NCBI RefSeq assembly: GCF_950023065.1 | Contig: NC_088677.1 | Span: forward strand, 75,231,469 to 75,295,468 | DNA length: 64,000 bases | From: Planococcus citri | Taxonomy: Eukaryota > Arthropoda > Insecta > Hemiptera > Pseudococcidae | Direction of reading: 5' to 3' | Shown here: positions 1 through 11,200 of the stretch, piece by piece | Layout of the letters: every line of letters begins with the position of its first letter | Numbering within the stretch: position 1 is the first letter of the stretch | Program-made: the position numbers and the translations under genes | Notes under the pieces: generated by a model | Database searches by the model: none | What the model was told of the DNA's origin: nothing | The model's input: the letters and a program-made list of their open reading frames with translations, nothing else

Positions 1-2625
1 CCTTCCTATAAATGAACCAGCAGTAGCAATATCTCAATTCTCAATACACAAGTTGACAGATCCATATTAATGAACTATAGATAAACCGAATCCAGAAGTG
101 GAATCATGAGAAATGCCAGTGACTTCATGTTAGCTGGTCACCAGCCACCGGTCACCAGCATCGATCGATAGGTACCCATACACTTAATAAAATGCAAATT
201 ACAATGTCCATATTGGCAATACAATTTGCACTCGCGAGCTGACTATATAATTTACGAATTTGCATTCTACAACGTAGGGTAATATGTATAAAACTACCTC
301 AGGCATTTGATTTATATTAGCCACAAACATGGATATTTTGATAACCTAATTATTAACATTGGTTCCTAGCACGTCAACTCAACCGGAAACAGCAAATATG
401 TATAACGACCGACAAGGAGTCCTTCCAAAATAAATCCTTGATTGGTTAATCCATTTCTAAAAAGCACATTGTGACAGATCGCGCAGCAATGACATTACGG
501 ACAGTTTAATTAATAATACGGGCGTTATGGAAATGCACCTCGGGCTAGCCCAGGTTCCCATCATAGATAGAGAGGTGTAGGTAGATGGAGAGAATTTCAA
601 ATAAGATTGACTGCATTTCATTTCATTTCATATGTTGTATAGGTGAGTAGAGTACACTGTACTGTGGATTTATAATTTTTTCCACAACGCTGAGGGCCCC
701 GTCGGTCACATACGAATTATTTGTTATAACTGTCTGCGGTACCTACATATAACTATACTGCAGAATGGTACCGGTTTCGAAAAATATCTATCTTCGGGGC
801 ATAGGATTAAAGAAGCTTGAATGCGAAGGTTACTCGCCTGTCTATGACGCGGTGTATTATTTAATATGTAACACTTATGAAATTGGTCAAGCTTCGTAAT
901 AACATTACTAAAAAGTGTAAAGGTTGAATTATAGTGGTGTAAGAATTGGCGCACTGTACGAAATTAATACTCGTTTGGTCGGATGTCAGATCGATATGGT
1001 TGATGGGTACCTCTCGCTTCTGCTCTCCTCTCACTCACTCGCGTCATCAACTTGTCTGAAATTCTTTGTATACGAAAATCATCGCAGAACATTTCACACT
1101 TCATAAATAATTGTAGGCAGGTAAAGGTATCTGCAATGAAAAGCCAAACTCATATTAATCCCTCGAGTTGCCTATCAACATATCCACAGGTATAGGTGAT
1201 AGGTACAGTATGCAGATTGTTGTGTAGGTACATACGTGCATAGGGAGAATTCGTGATGGACGGATATGCAGAGTGATAAAAAGCATTGCGCATATCATAT
1301 GCTATCTCCAACATCCCTGGTATTGTAACATACCGACACAACAACAACAACGTCAACCTTGAACCACTTCATTATTGATGGTTGGAAGGTCTTATTTCCG
1401 AGCATTGAACAAATCTTAAAAGCATATCGAACAAGTTCAAATGAAATGAATTAGTCAACGAGTTCGTCGAAATCGATTATCAATCATGGTCCGAACGTAA
1501 TGCAAGTACCACCCCGAAGGGATGCTGGATCAATACATATTGGGTGCTAAGCGATATGCTTATAAGTCGATTAGTGAATCATTTCCGAAAAATTTTAATC
1601 AGATTGGTCATTATGATGTGGTGCTAATAAAGTTTAAGTAATTACTACTTGTCATGTTCAAGTTTCTCAATAAGATGAGATTTACGATTCCATTGAGCGG
1701 ATTGGAATTTATTTAAATTTTCTTCGAATGTGACATTGGCCTTTGTGAAATCATCGGTCGGTCGAAAATTAGTCCAATTAAACCACCTGGTTGAATATTT
1801 CTCTCAGTTTTTCCATAAATTCCTGAATTCTCTGCTCATTCCATTTGTCAAAAATTTGAAATTAAGTAACAAGAAATTCTTTATTTTTAGAAAATTAGTT
1901 ATGGACATATTTTTTCCGCAGCTTTCGTAATTGAGGTATTTTGGGTCAAATTCTGAAATTTTACTCTTCGAATAAACGTTCAAATTTATGTTTTCACGAT
2001 TTCAAGGAAGAACCTAAACTCTTAGAATTTGAATTGACCCAAAAAAAGCTCAATTATGAAAGTTACAGGAAAAATCATATGAAAAATTATCGAGCATTTG
2101 CTAGAGTGTTTCAAATGTAAATTATTCAATTTATTTGAAAAAATATGCATAAACGCCTTTTTTAGGGGTGCCCAAAGTGGGGGCTCTAAAAAGGGTTCGA
2201 ACGAATAATATAAGAGAGAGCTTGATTAAACTTTTTCATCCAGATAATTGAATATATACCTCAAAACGTTACGTTTGGGGTAAATCGCAGGTTTCTAGTT
2301 TTCCAGGGGTTCTCAAAATATCGAAATTACAAAAAATGGAAAAATTGGATTTTTGAGTACCTACCAGCCCAAAATTGTATTAAACTCAAAATTTGGTTGA
2401 ATGGAGGTGTTTCAGATACTAGTAGACTGTAAAAAGCTTTTGAGGGAGGTTCAAAGGGATATAAATTCAAAGATTTCGAAATTTTCTAAAAAGTGACCCC
2501 CCCCCCCCACTGCTGCTCACAAGGGTCAAAATGGGAAAATCGCATCGCATAACGCTTATCGAATTCAAACAGATATTTTACGTTGCAAAAGTTTTTGAAA
2601 ATAATACTCAGTGGTTCCTAAAATC
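1..2625. other. No gene recognised
   Basis: AT-rich DNA with scattered TAGGTACC-like short palindromes and a C-run near 2501-2510. Open frames are short and show no splice context or family signal. It may be an upstream intron of Duox or intergenic DNA. Confidence 0.5.
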
Positions 2626-3039
2626 CTTTTTAGTGTGCGTAGCACACTATTGGTTTCGCTTTGAGAAATTGAAATTTCAATTGCAATGAATGTTCTCTTA
2701 AGCTATCCAACCGTTTTTTGTACCTATTGGACACCATTTGAGAATCATTAAGGCGGAGGGTATAGATTTATTTTCATTCAATTCGGATGGGTAATTGCTG
2801 AGTAATTGCAATTTTAGTTCATTATTTTAATGCATAAATTCCTAAAAAATGGTAAAGGGGACTTGCAAAACACCTGCCGCTCATTGTACCCTGCTATACC
2901 CCCAGTCTATTCCATCACCAGCTGTGTTTCATTGTACCCTGTTACACCCCCGGTCTGTTAGCTGTAAATTCCAAGTGGGAGTGGTTTGGTGGGGCGTTTA
3001 CCAAACAAATATATTATTTTAATGCCCTAACCCTCGTAG

Positions 3040-3200
3040 TGAATTCGTGGCTTAGTGGTTAGGGCATGTAGGTAGGAATAGGAAATTTAGGGACCCAGGT
3101 TCGAATCCCCGTGAGGTAAGTAGGTAGGTGGCGGATTTTTTGTAGGAAATATTGGATAGGTAAATGCTGCGGAGTAAGTACATGATGATGGTGCAAAAAA
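3040..3200 (+). repeat. tRNA-derived SINE-like segment in copy A
   Basis: TGGCTTAGTGG at 3048-3058 matches a pol III A box and GGTTCGAATCC at 3098-3108 matches a B box, 50 bp apart as in tRNA genes. The sequence between does not fold as a normal anticodon arm, so this is a SINE head, not a working tRNA. Confidence 0.6.
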
Positions 3201-3667
3201 AACGGATTTTGAACCCTGTAACCCTCTCATTTTAATTTATAAAAATTAAGTTATGAAATATGATGATATTATTTTGCTAAATGAATTTTAATTTCATTTA
3301 TTCCAATACTTTTTACCACCTATAGTGCCATAAGTATAGTAAAATTTAAAATTTACCTCAAGATGAGTAATTTTTACTTTTTTATGATATAAAAATTACC
3401 TTAAAATGAGTAATTTTTACACAACTTGGTTTATGTAATTTTTATTAAGTATCACGCTTTGGTAAAAATTATTAAAACAAAATGATTTTTACTATTGGTA
3501 TAGCAAAATTTATTAAAGTGATACCTAATTTGTACTATAAGATACAGTAAAAATTATTATTGTAACTGAACAGTTGGAAATATTGAGTTTTAAAACAAAT
3601 TTTATCATACTTATATTATGTATGTATTTTTGAATGGGATCCAGTTATTGTGCTAAATATGTACGTA

Positions 3668-4278
3668 CAGTAAAAGCTCGTTATAACGCTCTTCAAGGGA
3701 CTGGAGAAAAAGAGTGTTATAAGACGAAGCGCGTTATAACCAAAAGTCTCGTTTTAACGCTGATTAGCGTTATACCGCGAATTCTCGTTTAAAGCGAAAA
3801 AAGTGTTATAAAGAAAGTGAAAACGTGAACTTTATTTTGAATTTTAACAACTGTTCCAGTTGGAAATAAAAAAATCTGAAATATTAATTTGATTTTTAAG
3901 TCTACTGTAATAATATAGATAAATGATTTTTTGGCAACATTTTGCCATAAACGTTTATTTTTGCTTTTTTAAAAAGCAAAACTACAAAAATTGCAAAAAA
4001 AAACTGTTGTTGCGGCCAAAATTTTCAGAAAGTGATAACTTTTTACACATGAGTAAGCTTTTTTTCGCAAAAAATTGGGTTTTTGTTGTTAAAATTATGA
4101 AAAAAATGTGAATTTTCCTGAATTTTAGAGCGTTAAAACGCGATTTATAATCACTCATGAGCGTTATATCGCGATTAATTTTACATTGCTTTAAATGGGG
4201 ATGTCAAGAGACCGGAAGAAATCCGCGTTATAACGAAATCAGCGTTATATCCGAAAGCGTTATAACGAGCTTTTACTG
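3668..4278. mobile_element. Pogo/Tigger-like MITE, 611 bp
   Basis: Near-perfect terminal inverted repeats start CAGTAAAAGCTCGTTATAAC and are flanked by TA on both sides (3666-3667 and 4279-4280), the signature of Tc1/mariner-pogo elements. GCGTTATAA recurs inside near both ends. No transposase frame. The inner part is AT-rich filler. Confidence 0.85.
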
Positions 4279-5209
4279 TAGTTAAAATTTTCTGTAAAAA
4301 TTACTCATATTTTTTCGTGTAATTTAGAGGCAATGCGAATCCTGAACATATTTTATTAGATTTAACAATTTAAAATCAAAGGAAAATTCTGAAAATTGGT
4401 TTGAAATTTTATAAATTTGAAGACAAGTTGTAGATAATGTGAACTTGAAAATGATATGAGTTATTGTATGTAAATTGTAATATTTATTAAGATAATGAGA
4501 ATTCTGAAAAATTAGAGCCAATGTGAATTCCAAAAATTAACTTAAGTATACGTTTTGCAATTTATGGACAATACAAAATTTGTATCTATTGTTCAATTTT
4601 CAAGTTCATTTAGTGAACTTGAAAATTGAATTTGAAATTTTGTAATTTGAAGACAATAAGAATTCTGAAAAATTATTCAAAATTTGGTCATTTAGAGGCA
4701 ATGTGAATTCTAAAAATTGATTGGAAGTTTCCTAACTCAGCAGCAATGCAAAATTCTGAAAATTTATTGAAAACTTCATGAAATTGTAGCAATAGGGAAT
4801 TTGGGAAATTAATTTAAAAATTTGTAAACTAGAAATTTCTTAATTTAGAAGCAATGCAAGCCTAGAAATTATTCTGAAATATTGTAATTTGGAAGATATG
4901 AAAACACTGAAAAACAATTATTATTTTGAAGCAATCAGAGTTTCGAAAATATTATTATTTCTCATCACTGTGACATGGTTGAGTCACTTATGCACTACCT
5001 AGATATGTAATCGCGGTTATAGCTGTAGAAAAGACAGCTAGCTACGCACACTTTGCAGCTAAGCTTTGCTTAGCTGTCTAGTTTTAAAATTTATTCACAA
5101 CCTTGGGAACCCCTGGAGCTCAAAAAATAGTCATTGTGGATTAACTACCAACGGATTCGTATTTGGGACATTTTATTACAATATTTTAGAAGTGCTCGAG
5201 TCGATAACT

Positions 5210-6308
5210 GTCTGGGCCAAAAAAATGACCTGTGAATTTTGGAAAATCAAATATAGGTCAAAAATGGGGAAAAATTGAAATTTTACCAAATTGACCTGAA
5301 AAGCTGAAATTTGGGATGAACTGTATTTCCGACTTGACAAATAGATTGGAAACGGTTTCAAACGGTTTTGGGTGGTATTGGAGCCTCCAGCAGATTTTTG
5401 AAACTTGAAATCTTGTACCTACCTATAGGCGGTACATAGCCTTGAAGATGGAAATTTGAAATTCACGCTGCACTTCAATTTAAACACGTTATCAAGTCGA
5501 CTGCTGGTGATTTTGAGTCATTTTGAAGCCTCAAGCGACTTTTTGAAATTTCCTGGAGTCTCCAGCAGATTTTTGAAACTTGAAATTTCCACATAACTTC
5601 ATCAAATGAAGTTGGAAATTCGAAATTCAAGCTGCACTCCAACCTAAACACATTATAAAGTCGACTACTGGTGGTTTTCAAGTCATTTCGAAGCTTCCAG
5701 CAGATTTCTAGAAACTACAGTTTTTCAAAAAATGTCACAAAATCTGCCCGAATCGGATCAATTAACTTTAGAGAGTGAATTTTGGCTTTTTAACTTCATT
5801 TGATGAAACTTTGTGGAAATTTCAAGTTTCAAAAATCTACTGGAGGCTCCAGAACAGCTCAAAACGGGTTGAAACCGTTTCAAATCGATTTGGCAGGTCA
5901 AAAATAGAGTATATCTCAAATTTCAGCTTTCTAGGTTAATTTGGTAAAATTTTGATTTTTTTTCTCATTTTTGGTCTATAATTTGATTTTTAATAATACA
6001 ACAAAAATCGAAAAATACACTTCGGCTCTTTAAATTTTGACTGGTGATAAATGTTTGCATGCTCTGTCGATCTAGCGTTGCCCAGTTCAAAAAATGTTGT
6101 GCGAGTCCTACGTTGGAAATCAAAATCTGCGATTTCGGCTGGCCTGTCAATCAAAATAGCCGCCATTTTGTTAATAAGGCCCCTTTTTTGGCAAGTTGGC
6201 TTTAAAATGTTCCTTAGGATGTCTCTTTCGAGAAAAAAGTCGTTCCAGAGGATTAGCGGTGAGGGAGGGGGGTTGGTGCAATTATTCTTACTGTCATATG
6301 CCGGACTA
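5210..6308. repeat. Foldback repeat, copy 2 (left end truncated)
   Basis: The two halves are complementary around about 5700 and share the CTCCAGCAGATTTTTGAAAC units of the element at 30151-31876. The right end carries the same outer segment (GCCGCCATTTTG, TTCCTTAGGATGTC) and terminal CCGGACTA. The left outer end is missing. Several overlapping open frames here are by-products of the repeat. Confidence 0.75.
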
Positions 6309-8296
6309 TTTGGGTAAATTTCACTTTCATGCGATATCATGTTTTCAATTTAATCTTCCTAGATTTTACCGAATTGAAACCAGTACATCATTCTTGTCTT
6401 TCTAATCCATCGCACGATCTTCTCATCGAAAGAATTTTTCAAGATTCGATTACTATGCCGAAAAGAATTGAAAAAAAAAAATAAAGTCATAAATAAGATG
6501 AGATCTAAAGAGAGTTGGTACATTCAAGTACCTACCTAGATGTTTATTGTTACTGTAAATAAACAAAATTCTTCACCGAGAAAAATCCCAACACAAAACG
6601 CAAGTAAATAAAACTAGCCAAAATTGCGACGACACCATCTTCATAATTATTGGCAATGATTTGCTTATTTTATGTAATTTTTTTTCTCAAAATAAAACGA
6701 GGAACTTTTAATTGTTTTCTTATAACAAATATAATCGATGCAACGTAGGTAACCCCTAATATAGGTGGTATTTTGCGGTTCGCCATCCTTGTAATTTTCT
6801 AATTACTCGCTAGAACAACGGATACCTACCTGTAAAGCGATACCTACTACTTATTCAATTATTACTGCCGGGCCCAGGATACTATGATTTGGGAGCTATA
6901 TTAGGATCACGATTTTCTGCAACAATATAATATGTAAAATGTAGCTTACAAGTTGCTTGTTAAAAATACGAGTACGATGGAAAATTACAAAATTTTTCGA
7001 ATTTCTCGCTCGATTTGACAATTTAATCTGTTCACTAAAACGTAAAGACTATAGCGATTAATCATACAGCTCGTGTGTGTTTGTGGTACCTAGTTACTTG
7101 GCCAAGTCGTGACGAAGTCGTAATTATTTAACAATTTGAAGAAAATTATTTTCAAAGGCGAATCTGGTCTCGTTATTTTTTCTCACGTCAGACGATACGG
7201 ATGCACCATTTTTTTTTTGTACAAAATTTGAGATGGAAATTTTTTGCTATACTGTACCTACCTTTAGATGTAGATCCTCAATTTTCTGTTAATTTAAACT
7301 AAAAATTTGCTCATCGTGATTTATTATTAGCTCGTGCTCGAGTAAATTTATCTATCGTCAGTTATACAAAGCTTCATTGGTAGATATTCGTGATCGAATC
7401 GAATACCTAATTGAGAACTCGGTCAAAATATTATATACCAACTATAATATAACACGAACCCAATAGGTAGGTAAAATGCGGTTCCTTCATAATGCATGAG
7501 AGGATGATTTGCACTTGAATATTAAACATCATTTTGACGCAACAGGTGGAAATTTTATTATGTAGATTTCCGCGTATTGCAGACTTCCTAATTCTATTTC
7601 ACATTACACTTCACAGATGAGAATCTCCACCTACACCTACAATTTTACAACTGCATAGAGCTCTCTAACAACCAAAATAACGTGTTCAGTACCTATCAGA
7701 TAGGGTAGGTAGAGGTACCTCGCATTCGATTCGAGGATACCTGGGTACTTTACTTTACATGATCGAGTAATTTATCAGATCGTACGTCGATCAAATGCTA
7801 AATAAATACGCCAAGTTTTTAATAAGTTTTGTTCGCGTAAGGTTCAGGTTCAATTTTCTAATCATCGAAAGTCGTAATGATTAATGAATCTATCGCATAT
7901 AAATACATATCTACATAGCTATGAGATATTGTTATAAGAGATGAAAAAAAAAAACGTGCAACACCGGTGGACTTGTACAATATAGAATAGAATGCGTCGG
8001 CGTGTTTATTTAAGCGTGCGTTTATTTGTTCCACATATTATACTGTACCGAGATTATTAATACGATTTTAACGTTAAAAGATACGAGTGTATATCGCGAA
8101 TGGATGGACGTCGCGGCGAAGGTTGCGATTAACGCGATAGGTAGATATATCGCGACGACGTCTGAATGGTAGACCTATGTACTATACAGATGTAGTTACA
8201 GATTGACCAAGAGGGAAAAAAATGTAATCTGCACGGTCAAGCCATCAATAACAAAACAATGTGTGTACTAAAAGGCATGTTCTTGTGTTTTTACAG
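6309..8296. other. No gene recognised upstream of the first Duox exon
   Basis: AT-rich DNA, probably the intron or promoter region before the first visible Duox exon. I looked for the missing Duox N-terminal exon (the Trp-Tyr-rich start of the mature family) and did not find it. Confidence 0.45.
8090..8170. promoter_or_regulatory. CpG-rich imperfect palindrome upstream of the first Duox exon
   Basis: A short stretch unusually rich in CG for this window contains GACGTCGCG and, about 40 bp later, CGCGACGACGTC, which pair as an imperfect inverted repeat. It lies about 140 bp before the acceptor of the first visible Duox exon. It may be a regulatory site in the upstream intron or an old repeat end; there is no direct evidence for either. 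Confidence 0.2.
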
Positions 8297-11200
8297 ATAG
8301 TCATATGACTAGGAAGACGCAGCCTTCGTATACCGATGGAGTTTACATGATGACCGGTATGAATCGGCCCAGCCCCAGAACCCTTAGTACGTTATTTATG
8401 AAAGGGGAAGATGGACTGTCGTCGATCAAGAATCGTACCGCTTTATTGGCGTTTTTCGGTAAGTTATTCCTTCTGGTTTAAAATCTCGTTATCAGCGACT
8501 CATGGGTATCATTAAGTGGTCATTTTTATATTGAATTTGTCCTTATTCTCAATTTTGGTCCTTAGCGTTAAAATTTTCCTATACATGATTTCCTTTCGGC
8601 CGTTCAAACCATATTGGCTCGCTATATAACCCATTTTTCAAAAAAAAACCTTTGTAGGGCTCCCAATGATGCTGGCTCTCTAGTATAGAGCGCCCAAAAT
8701 TAGGGAAAATTTTTAAAAAATGAAAAATTGATGCCTTAGAAATTTTTTAAAAATTTTTCAATGTGCAAAATTTTCCATTTTTAGATGCTCAAATCAGAGC
8801 TCATACTCGACTTTCTCAAACAAACAAAAAAAATAGGTAACTTAATAACCAAAAAAACTTGAAGCAGTAAACCAGAAGAACCCAAAAAAGTGACAGAACA
8901 TGAAAAAAAAATTTCTAAATGCAGAGAAAAATGACCAAAAAAAAACAGAACACTCTTGGTGTTTAATTTTTAGAAAAAGGTCGACTATTTCGCAATTATT
9001 TGATGAAAAAAGGTAAACTTTTCGGAAATTGTTGGCAAAGAAGTAAAAATGTTCGCAATTTCTGGTAAATAAACAAATTTTTGGCAAAAAAACGAGGTTG
9101 AGAATTTCAAGTAACAAAAGGAAATAATTTTTGCCAATTTTCAACAAAAAGTAAAACTTGAAAAATTTTTGGAAAAAATTAATGATTTGTTGCAAATAAA
9201 AAGCAATTTTTGGGCGTTTTGGTCCTAAATTATTGAAAAGAGGAGAATTTTTAACAATTTTTAGCAAAAAGCAAGATTTTTTGCTATGGGTAGACATATC
9301 GATTTCTGCCAAAAAATGAGACTTTTGGGTAGTTCTAAATAAAAATTGAGGTTACGTATACGTAAAGAAGCGACCGTTCTCAACGATTTTGCTAAACAGC
9401 AAAAATTTTCATCATTTTTGTGAAAACGAGAACTTTTGACAATTTTTGACAAAAAGCATGACTGGAAATTTTTTTAAAGAGGGGCTTTTTTTGGAATTTT
9501 TGGAATAGGTAGACTTGAGATTTTCCAGCAATTTCACTGTAAATGCAAGGGTTCCTGTCAATTTTTGTCAAAAACGCGAGTCTTGGACAGGTTTTGGAAA
9601 AATTAGACTTTCTAGAATTTTTTCTAAAAAATTACATACCGGTATGTAGGTTGCTGTTTTGCTAAAACTCAAAATTTTTTGTAAATTTTTGAAAAAGACA
9701 GAATTGAGTAAGACTTTTTGGAATTTTTTGCAAGAAGACGACAATTTTTAGCTGTTTTGCTGAAAAGAAAATTTTTTGTCGCTTTCATACAGCGACGTTT
9801 TTTAACAAAAAGCAAAATGTTGACAAGTTTATAGCAAAAGGAAAGGATTTTCCGCAATTTCCAGTAGCTAAGCTGCATGAACTTTCGGACAATTTTTTTA
9901 AACAAGGGAGACTTATCAAAATGTGAAAAAAAGTGAATTTTTTTGGAAACTTTGCTAGAAAAGGGAAGTTTTTGTTAATTTTCTGCAAAAAAAAAACAAG
10001 AATGACAATTATTTGAAAAAAGTGGAACTTATTCTTGGAATTTTCAGCTCGACAATTCTTAGCCATTTTTATATAACGCAGAAATTTGTGTAAATTTTTG
10101 AAAATGCGAGGATTTTTGTCATTTTTGAACAAGCGAGAATTTTTGATAATTTTAGCAGAAAGAAAATTTTTCTTTTGGAAATTTCCAAAAATGGGGGAAA
10201 TTATTTGAAAATATCTCATTTCTACGTTTGAATTGTTTTACATCTATCCCTTTTTCAAGAAAAATACTTTGTTGGATTCGCCCCCCCCCCCCTCCAATGT
10301 TGCTGGCTCTCTTAAGTATATGAAGCACCCAAAATTTGCGAACAACAAAAAAAGATGAAAAAAATATATTCGTAGAAATTTTTCGAAAATTTTTCAATGG
10401 GCAGAATTTTTCTAAATGAGCTCATTTTCAAGGAAAAACCTACCCCTGGTCTCCCAAATTATACGAGTTCTACAGGACGTCCAGTGAGGGGCAGTGGCGT
10501 AGCCAAGGGGAGGCGAAGGGGGCCATGCCCCCCCCCCCTTGCGAGCGAAAATTTGAAAAAAAAACATGCTAAAATGGACGTTTTTTCGTTGTTCGGACCC
10601 ATTTTTTCTAAAAAATTTCGCTCTCGCTTCGCTCGAGCAGTAATTTTGCCTTCATTTTCATGAAATCACCACACATCGCGATAGATTTACAGAAAATTAA
10701 CCCTAATTTCAATTTTTCATGCCTAAAAATCTGGTTTTGCCCCCTCCTTGAGAAAATCCTGGCTACCCCACTGGTGAGAGGTCAGTGAAACTTCAGATTT
10801 GGATACTATCAGGTATTGTACCACTAAAAAAGAGGTGTTGCCTACCCTCAAATTTGAAGGAGCAAATTTTGTTCTTCGAAACCAACAGTCAAAATTCATG
10901 TTTGACCTTGGAAGTGGGTAGAACATCCAAAACTAAACAAAATCCCATATTATGTTTTTTTGCCTAACTTGCAAACTGAAGGGGCTATGGATGAATTTTA
11001 ATTTTTAAAAATAGCAATGAAAAAAATAATCGCATCGTACATAGACGTTTAAAAATGAGCGAATTTTGTTATTATCAATTTTTTTTCATCTCTATAATTT
11101 TTGAAGTGCCTATTTGGAAGTTTAAAATTGACTATTTAGTGAACATTTTCGCATTTTACCAACATTCAAACTCTCAAATCTTTTTAAATTTCAGAGTTGG

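Larger units (their letters stand above)
2626..5086 (+). repeat. Composite dispersed repeat, copy A
   Basis: About 2.4 kb that recurs in inverted orientation at 58115-60690 and partly at 28742-32640. It opens with TAGTGTGCGTAGCACACTA, an 8-bp stem with a 3-nt loop, and closes with AGCTAAGCTTTGCTTAGCT, also an 8-bp stem with a 3-nt loop, followed by GTCTAGTTTT. GTGTGCGTAGC near the left end is the complement of GCTACGCACAC near the right end. Inside are a tRNA-like segment, runs of GTAAAAATTACT-like repeats, and degenerate repeats of GAATTCTGAAAATTG type. A pogo-like MITE is inserted at 3668-4278. No coding capacity. Confidence 0.75.

Noticed and set aside
3048..3110. A functional tRNA gene
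   Set aside because: A and B boxes are present but the anticodon arm and acceptor stem do not pair, and the segment recurs inside a dispersed repeat.
5965..6340. Four overlapping frames on both strands
   Set aside because: All lie within the foldback repeat's right arm; matching frames recur in the other copies for the same reason.
8842..9312. 156-residue open frame on the minus strand
   Set aside because: Its Phe/Lys/Asn/Leu-rich sequence is a translation of the degenerate short repeat in Duox intron 1; no splice context or family.
9669..10397. Several overlapping minus-strand frames
   Set aside because: Same repeat family; frames overlap each other and carry only low-complexity sequence.
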